Shown: piece by piece, positions 24,116-32,591 of the stretch | Layout: each line of letters starts with the position of its first letter | Numbering within the stretch: the stretch's first letter is position 1 | Assembly: GCA_963931575.1 (NCBI GenBank) | Contig: OZ007029.1 | Span: forward strand, 1,922,001 to 1,986,000 | Source of the DNA: Gastranaerophilus sp944325835 | GTDB taxonomy: Bacteria > Cyanobacteriota > Vampirovibrionia > Gastranaerophilales > Gastranaerophilaceae | Reading direction: 5' to 3' | Length of the DNA: 64,000 nt | Program-made: the position numbers and the translations under genes | Notes under the pieces: model-generated | Databases searched by the model: none | What the model was told of the DNA's origin: nothing | What the model saw: the letters and a program-made list of their open reading frames with translations, nothing else

Positions 24116-24325
24116 ATGGGACTACGAAAAATACAAAACGAATTGGGCAGGCGACTGCGCAGGCTTAGACTTGAAAAAGGTTTATCGCAAGAGGAACTTG
24201 CGTTTGAAGTCAATATGTCACGCGATCACCTTTCAAATATTGAACTGGGTAAATATCCGATTAATATTAAAACCCTGTATAAACTGGCCGAATTTTTTGA
24301 TGTTGATATGAAATATTTTTTTTAA
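24116..24325 (+). CDS. XRE-family helix-turn-helix regulator, HTH domain only
   Basis: A 69-residue Cro/CI-type DNA-binding protein: LGRRLRRLRLEKGLSQEELAFEVNMSRDHLSNIELGKYPIN, then FDVDMKYFF. Its size and layout match the XRE protein at 2318. An ATG at 24092 is also in frame, but it would place the operator-like arm inside the coding sequence, so 24116 is preferred. No clear Shine-Dalgarno is present. It is probably an autoregulator. Confidence 0.75.
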   Translation: MGLRKIQNELGRRLRRLRLEKGLSQEELAFEVNMSRDHLSNIELGKYPINIKTLYKLAEFFDVDMKYFF

Positions 24326-24333
24326 GAGATTAA

Positions 24334-24453
24334 TGTCCGAGAATATTTCACGATAAGCGCGAGCGAGCGGAGTGCGCAGTGTCCTGCGGACACGGAGGCA
24401 CGTTTTCCGCGAGTCGATCAAGACGCGAGGCGGAGCGGCGGAGAACTGCTTTA
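24334..24453 (+). repeat. Divergent copy of the dispersed hairpin repeat
   Basis: Starts TGTCCGAGAATATTTC and ends GGCGGAGAACTGCTTTA. The interior is different from other copies, with its own hairpins such as GTGTCCTGCGGACAC. It lies between convergent genes, 10 bases from the transglycosylase stop codon. Confidence 0.75.
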
Positions 24454-24463
24454 TTGGGGTGCT

Positions 24464-25900
24464 TTACGATAAAGTACCCCGATTTGTTTCTTTTGTTGTA
24501 ATGTAGTTTGCGTAAACTTCGTCTACATAATTTCGGGTTTCCCGCGGGAGGGAATCGTAAATGTATTTTATGTCCTGCGGCTTGCCGGCAAGTTTGCGAT
24601 TTACGTTTCCGATACCGTAATTGTATGCCGCAAGTGCCAGCCTTACATCTCCGTCATAAGTTTTTAATAATATTTTTAGAAGTTTTGTTCCGCCGTTGAT
24701 GTTCTGTTGAGGGTCAAAAGGATCTTTAACGCCAAGTCCGCGGGCGGTCGCCGGCATTAATTGCATTAATCCCTGCGCACCGGCGTAGGAGGTCGCATTA
24801 GCCTTAAAATGAGATTCCTTTTTTATTACAGCAAGCAGAAGTTCTTCATCAATGCCGTATTTTTCAGACGCATCTTTAACGAACTGTTTGATTTGAGCAT
24901 TTGTTACAACTATATTTTCACCCGGCAGGTTATACTGGGAAAGATCTATGTTCAGCGGAGAAAGATTGTTAATTTCAGCAAGATTTAGGGTCGATTGAAC
25001 TCTCAGTGTATCTGACGGCATTGGCAGAGGGCTTTGCGCCAATTCTTGCTTGATTATATTAACTGTTTCGCCCTTTCTTTTTACATATTTATTGAATTTT
25101 TCTTCATCAACAACTTCATCGTCAATATAAAAAACTCCGTCTTTAATAGTTGCAATAACTTTATCTTTTTTATTTTTAACTTCAATATTAGTCCTTATGT
25201 CTATAAAGTCCTGTAAAGTTTTATCGTTTTTGAGCAAATCTTCAAGGTTGTATTCTCTTTGGGTTGTTACAATGTTTCCAGTTGAGGATGTACCGGTTGC
25301 AAAAGGATTGTTCATAACCGGTTCCTCATTTTCAACTTGCGGTGTTTCCGGCGGGTTGGCAGAAGGTGCTTCTCCTGCGCCATCAGGAATCACGGGGGAT
25401 ATTTCCTCCAGGGATGTATTACCGGTAAATCGTTGCAGGTTTATCGGTGTCATATCAGAAAACAAGTTAAAATCCTGAATTTCCAATCCGGAGAATTCCG
25501 CATCCGGAACCGGTAAGGGTGGAACTCCTGCAGAGTCATTTTCTAATGCTTCCTCTTGTGCAAAATCCGCATCGTAATCTTCCTCAGGTTCGACGTGTTC
25601 AATGCTAAGCCCTTTGATATTGCCAAACCCCATTTCTGCAAGGATAATATTCAGCTCTTCCTCAGTAAAATTAACTTCTTTACCCGTTACAACAAAATTA
25701 TCTTTTACAGAGCCGAAAAGATCTGACCCTTTTGTAAAAATTTTATTGTCGGCTGAACGTTTCTGGTTAAGTTCCGTAACTTTTGCCATAACGTTTATCC
25801 ATTGCTTTTTGCTTAGTTTTATTTCTTGATTACCGTTGAATTTTTTTGCGTAATCTGCTAATGCGTACGTTAAACCTTCTGTAACATTGAGTTTTGGCAT
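24464..25900 (-). CDS. Lytic transglycosylase (SLT/LT-type) with long N-terminal extension
   Basis: Cleaves the MurNAc-GlcNAc bond of peptidoglycan. The catalytic domain is C-terminal (about 335-470): AVIKKESHFKANATS with the catalytic Glu, GAQGLMQLMPATARGLGV, NINGGTKLL and ALAAYNYG, all standard family-1 motifs. The preceding 330 residues are unusual: an N-terminal EF-like or helical region (KLSKKQWINVMAKVTELNQK), an acidic and proline-rich linker, and a predicted small beta domain. No signal peptide is visible, so export must use another route or the start is wrong. GGAAG precedes the ATG. Confidence 0.85.
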   Translation of the reverse strand: MPKLNVTEGLTYALADYAKKFNGNQEIKLSKKQWINVMAKVTELNQKRSADNKIFTKGSDLFGSVKDNFVVTGKEVNFTEEELNIILAEMGFGNIKGLSIEHVEPEEDYDADFAQEEALENDSAGVPPLPVPDAEFSGLEIQDFNLFSDMTPINLQRFTGNTSLEEISPVIPDGAGEAPSANPPETPQVENEEPVMNNPFATGTSSTGNIVTTQREYNLEDLLKNDKTLQDFIDIRTNIEVKNKKDKVIATIKDGVFYIDDEVVDEEKFNKYVKRKGETVNIIKQELAQSPLPMPSDTLRVQSTLNLAEINNLSPLNIDLSQYNLPGENIVVTNAQIKQFVKDASEKYGIDEELLLAVIKKESHFKANATSYAGAQGLMQLMPATARGLGVKDPFDPQQNINGGTKLLKILLKTYDGDVRLALAAYNYGIGNVNRKLAGKPQDIKYIYDSLPRETRNYVDEVYANYITTKETNRGTLS

Positions 25901-25916
25901 AAAAATCTTCCTTTAT

Positions 25917-26273
25917 TGTCCGAGAAAGACTCGCGCCCGGCTGAGCCGGAGCCATACTTGTATCAATCGCTACCGAGAGCGTATGAGCCAAATGTGGAAG
26001 CCACTCAGTGGCCGAGTCTTTTGAGTGGCACTCTGCCGAGCAAAACAATCCAGTGAATTGTTTTGCGAGAGGTAGACAGCACTCTGCCGAACAAACGATT
26101 GAGTATCGTTTGTGAGAGGTAAGCAGGTTGACCTGCGTTACCCGCCTGACAAATCAAAGATTTGAAACGGCGGTGATATTATGCTCGCCTGCTCCCCTCG
26201 TTCCCACGAGGTGACCCCGCGAGCACCGGCTGACGCTTTAAGCAGGGCAAGCAGGCGACGGAGAACTGCTTTA
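25917..26273 (+). repeat. Long copy of the dispersed modular hairpin repeat
   Basis: 357 bp from TGTCCGAGAAAGACTCGC to GGCGACGGAGAACTGCTTTA. It contains nested hairpins: GGCTGAGCC, two successive CTCTGCCGA[hairpin]GAGAGGTA units, CCGCC/GGCGG around CAAATC/GATTTG, and GCTCGC/GCGAGC around CCCTCGT/ACGAGG. It is nearly identical to the copies at 35943 and 45670. It fills the interval between the transglycosylase start and the mazG stop. No transposase or convincing ORF is inside. Confidence 0.93.
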
Positions 26274-26350
26274 TCTAGTTCTCTCTTAATTATATAAAGT
26301 ATTTTTGTCTGTTGCGATTTCAGACTGTTTAACAAAACGTAATATTTGAC

Positions 26351-27121
26351 CTAAAGACGAACCAGCTTTTTGGCTTCCTGCCAGAGTTCCTCAAACTCTG
26401 CCGGCGTATAATCGTTAAGCGGCTTTGTCGCAAGCTCTTCCATTTTGCGGAAGCGGGTCATAAATTTTTTATTTGATTTCAAAAGCGCCTGTTCCGCGTC
26501 AATTTTGTTCCAGCGCGCAAGGTTTACAAGTGCAAATAAAATATCGCCGAATTCTTCTTCCTTATGTTCGGCATCTCCTTCTTTGCATGCGTCTTTAAAT
26601 TCTTCAATTTCTGAGAAAATACATTTGTATAAATCTTCCTCGCATTCCCATTCAAATCCTGTTTTGACAGCTCTTTTGCTGATTTTTTGCGCAGACATCA
26701 GCGCGGATTGAGATTTGGAAATGCCGTCCATTGCAGATTTGCGGTGCGGTTTTTCTTCCTGCTTTAACTTGTCCCAGTTTACGATAACCTCGTTTGCCGA
26801 ATCAACATGAGCATGTCCGAAAACATGCGGGTGACGGTGAATAAGTTTTTCATTAAGCGTTTGCGCGACATCTTCAATATCAAAAGCGCCCTCATCTTTC
26901 GCGATTTGCGCGTGCAAAACAACCTGCAATAAAACATCTCCGAGCTCTTCGCGTAAATGCTTCAAATCCCCGCTATCCATAGCATCAACCGCTTCATACG
27001 CTTCCTCAAGCATGTTAGGTCTGAGTGTTTTATGCGTCTGTTCCCTGTCCCACGGGCACCCTTGCGGGGAGCGCAAAACTTCTATTATCTCAATTAATTT
27101 CTCTAAATTTTTGTATCCCAT
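26351..27121 (-). CDS. mazG: Nucleoside triphosphate pyrophosphohydrolase MazG
   Basis: House-cleaning enzyme hydrolysing (d)NTPs to NMP and PPi. 256 residues with the tandem MazG arrangement: LRSPQGCPWDREQTH, LEEAYEAVDAMD ... LREELGDVLLQVVLHA (EExxE/ExxD metal site), then a second repeat with KTGFEWECEEDLYKCIFSEIEEFKDA and EEFGDILFALVNLARW. A separate single-domain MazG-like protein is encoded in the prophage at 58640. Confidence 0.95.
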   Translation of the reverse strand: MGYKNLEKLIEIIEVLRSPQGCPWDREQTHKTLRPNMLEEAYEAVDAMDSGDLKHLREELGDVLLQVVLHAQIAKDEGAFDIEDVAQTLNEKLIHRHPHVFGHAHVDSANEVIVNWDKLKQEEKPHRKSAMDGISKSQSALMSAQKISKRAVKTGFEWECEEDLYKCIFSEIEEFKDACKEGDAEHKEEEFGDILFALVNLARWNKIDAEQALLKSNKKFMTRFRKMEELATKPLNDYTPAEFEELWQEAKKLVRL

Positions 27122-27276
27122 AGTCCAACTTTATCATAAAATCTCAAACTAAAGTATAAAATATTAAAAAATAATACATCATTTAGTCGATTAACAAATT
27201 CGGGTGCTATGGTATTCTAACTGTGTAGAATAAGACAATAGAGTAAAAGGCATTATACGAACGAAAGGATGTAAGA

Positions 27277-27747
27277 ATGGCAAACTTATCAGTAGCAAGT
27301 ATTCGTGAACGTATATTCAATACGACAAAACACGAAGAAAATGTTGCAAGACCAAAGAACTCTACACCAAATCCGTTTGCACAAATGAACGGCAATTTGC
27401 TGAATGCAGATGTTTATGTGTCTTCAACCAACAATCACGCTGAAAAACTCGGTTTTTCAGGCAGAATCGAAAAACTTAAAAAAGCAGCACAAGTAGGCTC
27501 ACTGTCTAACATTGGCGAAAAATTCCGTCAAATGGCTGAACCGGTGGTTGCTTTTGCAAAAAGAATCAAAGAAGGTGCTTCTAACACCTGGAAAAAATTG
27601 AATGAATGGACACTTGAAGATGCGGTTATGTCTTTGATTGACAGAACTCCTAGCCAAAAACATTATGCTACGGCGCCTGTTAAATCAACAGAGAAAACTC
27701 TCGCTGACTTAGTTGCCGTGGAAACCGGCAGAATACAGGCTGCATAA
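27277..27747 (+). CDS. Hypothetical helical protein
   Basis: 156 residues, basic and mostly helical, with no recognised domain, signal peptide or membrane span. A low-complexity N-terminus (NSTPNPFAQMNGNLLNADVY) precedes helices such as KLKKAAQVGSLSNIGEKFRQ. GAAAGGA precedes the ATG by eight bases. Twenty-five bases before the next gene, likely an operon of two. A TATTCTA/TAGAATA inverted repeat at 27213-27232 lies upstream. Confidence 0.6.
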   Translation: MANLSVASIRERIFNTTKHEENVARPKNSTPNPFAQMNGNLLNADVYVSSTNNHAEKLGFSGRIEKLKKAAQVGSLSNIGEKFRQMAEPVVAFAKRIKEGASNTWKKLNEWTLEDAVMSLIDRTPSQKHYATAPVKSTEKTLADLVAVETGRIQAA

Positions 27748-27772
27748 GCGGGTGTAGTAGGAGGAAATTTGG

Positions 27773-28306
27773 ATGAAAGATAGTAAAAAAGAAAACATTA
27801 TCAGTAAGTTGAATTTCAGCTTCGGCAGCCAGCAGGCAAAATCTGAAGGCGCAACCTGCGTTATGGAAAAAGATACTTTCCAGTGTTCAACTGAAAAATT
27901 GGATTCAATCCAAAATAGAATTGATTTCAGCAAAAACAGCTCTGAAAAGAATATGAAACACATTGCAAATATTATTAACGGTCTTGCAATGCACGAAGAC
28001 GCAGATTCTATCAGAGTTCTGGAAGAAATCGGTACAAATGCTTCAATTGACGCAATCAGAGAAATGACTGCAAGAGCACTTGTCAGAAAGAATGTTATTG
28101 ATTCTTTGAATATTGTTATTTCACAAGAAGGCAAAGGAATCAATGACCTTTCAACATCAGTTGCAATGAGCACAATCAATGAGTTGTTATCTTTGCAAAA
28201 TAAAGAAACCGCAATGCAGGTTCTTGAAGATACAGTTGCAAATTCAGAAATTGAAGCTGTAAGAGATAATGCTCGTTCAGTAAAAGCATTGATGTCACTT
28301 TGCTAG
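27773..28306 (+). CDS. Hypothetical protein with HEAT-like helical repeats
   Basis: 177 residues. After a Ser/Lys-rich N-terminus containing NFSFGSQQ, the part from about residue 60 alternates short helices (IANIINGLAMHEDADSIRVL, EEIGTNASIDAIREMTARAL, EDTVANSEIEAVRDNARSVK) in a way that resembles HEAT/armadillo repeats. That suggests a protein-binding scaffold; no catalytic residues stand out. A strong AGGAGG ribosome site precedes it. Cotranscribed with the gene before it. Confidence 0.6.
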   Translation: MKDSKKENIISKLNFSFGSQQAKSEGATCVMEKDTFQCSTEKLDSIQNRIDFSKNSSEKNMKHIANIINGLAMHEDADSIRVLEEIGTNASIDAIREMTARALVRKNVIDSLNIVISQEGKGINDLSTSVAMSTINELLSLQNKETAMQVLEDTVANSEIEAVRDNARSVKALMSLC

Positions 28307-28368
28307 TTATTGATAAACTTTGAAATTTTTAAACTTTTAATAATATAATGTGTAATTTTAATATATAG

Positions 28369-28405
28369 AAAAAGGCCTGTATTGAACGTGAATACGGGTC
28401 TTTTT
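28369..28405 (+). terminator. Terminator of the two-gene hypothetical operon
   Basis: Imperfect stem AAAAAGGCCTGTATT / AATACGGGTCTTTTT with T5 at the end. The stem has G.U or mismatched pairs, so efficiency is uncertain. Confidence 0.7.
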
Positions 28406-28503
28406 CATTAGCTGCCTTGACAAGGTATTAAAAAATACATAATAGTTAATGAAAAAAGAAAGGATAGCAGGCTGAGCCGACCGCTGAGCGGCATCCACAA
28501 AGC

Positions 28504-28657
28504 TGTCCGAGAAAGACTCGCGATAAGGAACGTGGCATGAATGAGTTGCGGAGCAACTCCCGCTCACGCAAGCGAGTCTTTTGAGTGGCATATTAGACAG
28601 CGAAGTCGCGGGTTGACCTGCGTGAGCAGGGCAAGCAGGCGACGGAGAACTGCTTTA
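28504..28657 (+). repeat. Short complete copy of the dispersed hairpin repeat
   Basis: 154 bp with both constant ends. Stem 1 is AAAGACTCGC/GCGAGTCTTT enclosing GAGTTGC/GCAACTC; stem 2 is GTCGC/GCGAC enclosing CCTGC/GCAGG. It ends one base before the holB stop codon. GAGTGGCATATTAGACAGC, absent from long copies, appears here and in the 34055 copy. Confidence 0.9.
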
Positions 28658-28658
28658 T

Positions 28659-29528
28659 TTACACCTCAAACAGGGCGAAGGTGAGGTTTTCTATAACGCT
28701 CGGGGTTTGAATATCAAGCTCGGCTTCCTTTTTGGCTAAGCTTACCGCTTTAAGATCATGAAGTAGCTTCAAGCGCAGCTGTCCGTTTTGGTAATTACTT
28801 TTTAAAAGCGTATTCAAGTAACTTTCGACCTGACTCATTGTCGGGTCGAAACCGTTTTCTTTAATAATTTCTAAAAGCCGGTCTTTAAAGTTCCACAGAT
28901 CATTTTTGCCGCGTGCAGTATAGCCGTCCATAAGCTCCGAAACAAGGCCAAAATCACGGTTTTCTTCTGATTGCGCAGGAACAAAGAAACATTGTGAGCG
29001 TGAAACAATCGTTGAAATCATATCGGTTTTGTCTTTGGTTAAAAAGATAAAGGTTGTGTTTGAAGGCGGCTCTTCAAATGTTTTAAGTAATGAATTTGCG
29101 GCTTCTTCCTGAAACACGCGGTAGTTAATTCCGCGGATATTCCCCTCATCGTCCTTGTCGCAGAAAATTATTACGCGGTGGTAGTCTGATGTTACCATTA
29201 AATCGTTTTTAATCTCCTGTGTCTGGCGTACTGAAATTACGGTTTTGGTTTTATCATCGGCGGGTTTGTAGTCTACGCGCGAAACCGTTCTGACCGCGGG
29301 GTGTTTGTTTTCTCTTATCCAGCGGCAATTTAAACATTCACAATCCTGTGCGCCTCCTTCTTTGCAGTTTAAAAGTCTTGCAACTTCCAGCGCAAGCTGG
29401 TATTGCGCGGGCAGGTCGCTTCCGAAAAACAGGATACAGTGTGAAATTCTGCCGGCTTCATTGTCGTGTGCAAGACCGTTTTGAAAATATCTCATTAAAA
29501 ACGGGTATCTATCGTACAAAGAAGGCAT
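28659..29528 (-). CDS. holB: DNA polymerase III delta' subunit
   Basis: Clamp-loader subunit that with delta and DnaX opens the sliding clamp. About 289 residues. The AAA+-like N-terminus lacks a working P-loop (HCILFFGSDLPAQ), as is usual for delta'. Zinc-binding cysteines lie in LLNCKEGGAQDCECLNCRW, then EEAANSLLKTFEEPPSNTTFIFL and STIVSRSQ, the SRC-like sensor region. The start at 29528 has GAGGTGG upstream and overlaps holA by 20 bases, so translation is coupled to holA. Confidence 0.88.
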   Translation of the reverse strand: MPSLYDRYPFLMRYFQNGLAHDNEAGRISHCILFFGSDLPAQYQLALEVARLLNCKEGGAQDCECLNCRWIRENKHPAVRTVSRVDYKPADDKTKTVISVRQTQEIKNDLMVTSDYHRVIIFCDKDDEGNIRGINYRVFQEEAANSLLKTFEEPPSNTTFIFLTKDKTDMISTIVSRSQCFFVPAQSEENRDFGLVSELMDGYTARGKNDLWNFKDRLLEIIKENGFDPTMSQVESYLNTLLKSNYQNGQLRLKLLHDLKAVSLAKKEAELDIQTPSVIENLTFALFEV

Positions 29529-30459
29529 TTGCCACCTCTCTTTCAACATCAAGTGCCTGACCGCTTTTGATACGGTATTCACAGGTCGTAAGGTTTTTCT
29601 TCAACGTTACCAGATCATGGAGCGTTGTATTTTTCATCTTTTGAAGCGTTAATTTTATAACATATTCGTTCATTCCGGTAAGTTTGAGGAGTTCAAACGG
29701 GCTGGCTTTTGCGTTGGCTTTGAGCGTAACCCATCTGCGCGTCATAGTTTGAAGCGTTGCAAGAATTTTTATGGGGTGATCTTTATCCAGAAGTTTTTTG
29801 TATTCAAGAAGTGCTGTTTCGTAATCCATTTGCATAAGCGCGTCCGAAAGTGCGAATAAATCTTCGTTATTGGTGCAGATTTCTCTGACGTCTTTGTCGC
29901 CGGCTGTATCTTTCGGGTAGACGGAAATCGCAAGTTTCTGGATTTCGGAATCGAGCTGGCGGAGGTTGTTGCCGACCATGGAAATCAGGGTTGAAACCGC
30001 ATCGGGTGTAAGTTTCAGGTTATAAATTTTCGCCTGATTTAAAATCCAGCTGGAAAGTTCCGGTTTGTAGGTCGGGATAGTCGGGAATTCTTTTGATTTT
30101 TGTTTGACAAGGAGTTTAAATAGTTTTCTGCGCGAATCAAGTTTTTTGCCCTCATCGCGCGGAAGTTTTGCAGTGAAAACGATATCGAGGTTTTCGTTGT
30201 TGTCCTCGAGGGCTTCTGTGATTTGTTTAATCTCTTTATCCTCAAAGGCTTCGGAGAAATATTTGACGCATTCGATTACGATAAGCATTTTGCCAAACAT
30301 CATCGGCTGGCTTCTGAGAATTGAAATTAGATCCGGGAATTTCGGATGATCGTACGTTTTGTAGCTCATCTCAAGAAAATTAGGATCGAGTTCTTTTTTT
30401 AACTTCTCAACCTCTAAATCAATGTTAAAATCTTCTTCTCCGTAGAAAAAATAAATCAT
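29509..30459 (-). CDS. holA: DNA polymerase III delta subunit
   Basis: The clamp-opening wrench of the clamp loader. 316 residues. MIYFFYGEEDFNIDLEVEKLKKEL replaces a nucleotide site, and the middle contains the family features MMFGKMLIVIE, FTAKLPRDEGKKLDSRRKLFK and the helical LISMVGNNLRQLDSEIQKLA. The last part forms the collar domain. holA followed by holB with overlap is a compact replication operon; this adjacency is uncommon but supports both calls. Confidence 0.9.
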   Translation of the reverse strand: MIYFFYGEEDFNIDLEVEKLKKELDPNFLEMSYKTYDHPKFPDLISILRSQPMMFGKMLIVIECVKYFSEAFEDKEIKQITEALEDNNENLDIVFTAKLPRDEGKKLDSRRKLFKLLVKQKSKEFPTIPTYKPELSSWILNQAKIYNLKLTPDAVSTLISMVGNNLRQLDSEIQKLAISVYPKDTAGDKDVREICTNNEDLFALSDALMQMDYETALLEYKKLLDKDHPIKILATLQTMTRRWVTLKANAKASPFELLKLTGMNEYVIKLTLQKMKNTTLHDLVTLKKNLTTCEYRIKSGQALDVEREVANAFFVR

Positions 30460-30501
30460 ATTCTGATTTTATCAATAGAAAACGTAAAAAGCAAATTGTA
30501 A

Positions 30502-30535
30502 AAAGGAGCCGGATTTTTTTTAAATCCGGCTTTTA
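30502..30535 (-). terminator. Terminator of the ROK kinase gene
   Basis: AGCCGGATTT / AAATCCGGCT stem followed by T-rich sequence on the minus strand, just after the kinase stop codon. Confidence 0.88.
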
Positions 30536-30543
30536 AAAGAAAT

Positions 30544-31494
30544 TTAGTTTTCTATAAGCAAGCTTGCGCCGATTACGCCTGCGGTGTTCCCGAGCTGTGC
30601 CGGAACTACTTCCACGGCTCCGCCTGCGATTTCCATTGCGCGTTCCTTGAGGGTTCTTCTGACGGGTTCAAGGAAGATTTCCCCCGCATCTGCAACGCCG
30701 CCGCCTATGATTACCCGTTCAGGGTTCAGAAGGTTTACAACGCTTGCAAGTCCTATTCCTAGGTATTCACCCATCTTTTTGAAAATTCTTTGTGCAACCT
30801 TGTCGCCTGCTTTTGCGGCTTCTGCAACGATGTATGCAGAGATTTCAGGGTTTGCGAGTTCTCGGAACTTAGCGGATTTGCCGCCGTTGATGTAATCTTT
30901 TGCCATTGCAACGATTGAAGGTGCGGAAACAAAAGCTTCCATACAGCCGGTGTCACCGCAGCCGCACATAGGGCCGTCGTGCATTTGAAGCTTGATGTGA
31001 CCGATTTCGCCTGCTGCATTGCTTGCACCGCGAACGACTTTTCCGTTAATAATTAAGCCCGAGCCAACGCCAGTTCCGACAGTTACGCAGACAAGGTTTT
31101 TGCATCCTTTGCCCGCACCTGCATAAAGTTCGCCGAGTGCTGCGCATCTTGCATCGTTATCTATTCTTGTCGGAATATGAAATTCATCTTCAATAAGCTT
31201 TGCAATCGGAACATTTACCCAGCCAGGAATATTCGGCAGAAGTTTTACAACGCCGTTGTCGCAGTCAACCTGACCCGGAAAGCCAAAGCCGATGCCTTCA
31301 ATATCTTTAGTTTCGGTTTTGGTTTCTTTCATCAGTTCATAAATTGCCTGTTTAATATTGTTTACTGTGTATTCATAACCCATTTCCGCGCGGGTCGGGA
31401 CGGAATTTGAATAAACAATCTGTCCTTCGCCGGTTACGAGTGCAATTTTAACGTTTGTACCGCCGACATCTATACCAATTCTTTTTTTTACCAT
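30544..31494 (-). CDS. glcK: ROK-family glucokinase
   Basis: Phosphorylates glucose (or a related sugar) with ATP. 316 residues: phosphate motif RIGIDVGGTNVKIALV, catalytic Asp in IDNDARCAALGE, VTVGTGVGSGLI, the ROK zinc motif CGCGDTGCMEAFVS preceded by GEIGH, and IIGGGVADAG. There is no N-terminal HTH, so it is an enzyme rather than a NagC/XylR regulator. I start it at 31494 so the protein begins MVKKRIGID; an upstream ATG (31527) would add 11 residues. Confidence 0.88.
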   Translation of the reverse strand: MVKKRIGIDVGGTNVKIALVTGEGQIVYSNSVPTRAEMGYEYTVNNIKQAIYELMKETKTETKDIEGIGFGFPGQVDCDNGVVKLLPNIPGWVNVPIAKLIEDEFHIPTRIDNDARCAALGELYAGAGKGCKNLVCVTVGTGVGSGLIINGKVVRGASNAAGEIGHIKLQMHDGPMCGCGDTGCMEAFVSAPSIVAMAKDYINGGKSAKFRELANPEISAYIVAEAAKAGDKVAQRIFKKMGEYLGIGLASVVNLLNPERVIIGGGVADAGEIFLEPVRRTLKERAMEIAGGAVEVVPAQLGNTAGVIGASLLIEN

Positions 31495-31568
31495 AATCTT
31501 TTTTACTCCCTTTTGAGCGCCGCTCAAGGCGCTTCTCTAATAAGCTTATATTATGATAAAGTTAAGTT

Positions 31569-32507
31569 TTATTCAAGCACCTCTTTGAGGTGTGAGAATT
31601 TTTCGCATTCCCTGATTTTTTTCAGGGCGAGGTTTTCAAGCTGGCGGATACGCTCTTTTGAGTACCCGAGGTTTTCGCCCAGTTGCTCGAGGGTTTTGGT
31701 TGCGGTGTTGCCGATGCCGAAACGGCATTTTATGATTTCTTTTTCTTTTTCGTTTAGAATTTTCATTAATTCCTCGATATTTTTATGCACGATTTTGTCA
31801 TCGGTTTGCGCTTCCGGAGATTTGCAGTGCGTATCTTCAAGGTAATCAATAACGTTCAAATCTTCTGTAACGGGTGTTTCAAGGCTGATAGGCTCTTTTA
31901 AAATCGCGCGTTTAATCTGCAAAATTTTATCCAGCGGAAGTTTCATTTCGTCGGCGATTTCCTGTTCAGTCGGTTCAACGCCGTTTTTGATAAGCATTTT
32001 TGATTTAGTTTTGTTGTATTTGCGGATTTTATCAATCATGTGAACAGGAATCCGGATAGATTTTGCGTTATTTGCGATTGCGCGCATAATGGTCTGCCTT
32101 ATCCACCAGGTCGCATAGGTCGAAAATTTGAAATTTTTAGAGTAATCAAATTTTTCTGCGGCTTTGATTAAGCCGAGCGCGCCTTCCTGCACCAGATCCA
32201 TAAATAAAATTCCCTGCCCGATGTATTTTTTTGCAATGCTGACGACAAGACGCAGGTTTGCCTTAACAAGTTTTTTCTTGGCAAGTTCGGCTTTTAACCC
32301 CTTTTCTTCCTGAATTTGTCTGCCGAGTTCGCGTTCTTCATCGGGTTTTAACAATTTTATCTTGCCGATACTTTTAAGATACATTTGCAGAATATCTTCT
32401 TCGTGGGCAATGCAGCTAAAAGTTTTCGGTTCTTCCTCCTCAAAGCTCTGTGTATAGTCAAAGTTTTCGGGTAAATCATACTTAATCTTACAAAAATCCA
32501 AATTCAT
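31569..32507 (-). CDS. RpoD-related (group 2) sigma-70 factor
   Basis: 312-residue primary-like sigma factor. Region 1.2 is IAHEEDILQMYLKSIGKIKLL; region 2 is NLRLVVSIAKKYIGQGILFMDLVQEGALGLIKAAEKFD then FKFSTYATWWIRQTIMRAI (-10 recognition); region 3 is RIPVHMIDKIRKY; region 4.2 is TLEQLGENLGYSKERIRQLE. Region 1.1 is missing and it is short, so it is more likely an alternative group 2 sigma (SigB/RpoS-like role in cyanobacteria) than the housekeeping factor. No anti-sigma gene is adjacent. Confidence 0.85.
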   Translation of the reverse strand: MNLDFCKIKYDLPENFDYTQSFEEEEPKTFSCIAHEEDILQMYLKSIGKIKLLKPDEERELGRQIQEEKGLKAELAKKKLVKANLRLVVSIAKKYIGQGILFMDLVQEGALGLIKAAEKFDYSKNFKFSTYATWWIRQTIMRAIANNAKSIRIPVHMIDKIRKYNKTKSKMLIKNGVEPTEQEIADEMKLPLDKILQIKRAILKEPISLETPVTEDLNVIDYLEDTHCKSPEAQTDDKIVHKNIEELMKILNEKEKEIIKCRFGIGNTATKTLEQLGENLGYSKERIRQLENLALKKIRECEKFSHLKEVLE

Positions 32508-32591
32508 ATTTCAGCTCTCCTAATAAAAAATCCCATTTTCTAATACTAAAGACGGTGGAGAGTGAAAAAAGTTTCACAGCGGCGGGGAAGG

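Noticed and set aside
25917..26273. The dispersed repeat as a classical insertion sequence or MITE with terminal inverted repeats
   Set aside because: The two ends are not inverted copies of each other, no target-site duplication is evident and no transposase is present.
25830..26335. Open frames within the long repeats (for example 25830-26048, 26138-26335, 35897-36082) as genes
   Set aside because: They are formed by palindromic repeat DNA, lack ribosome binding sites and encode no recognisable domain.
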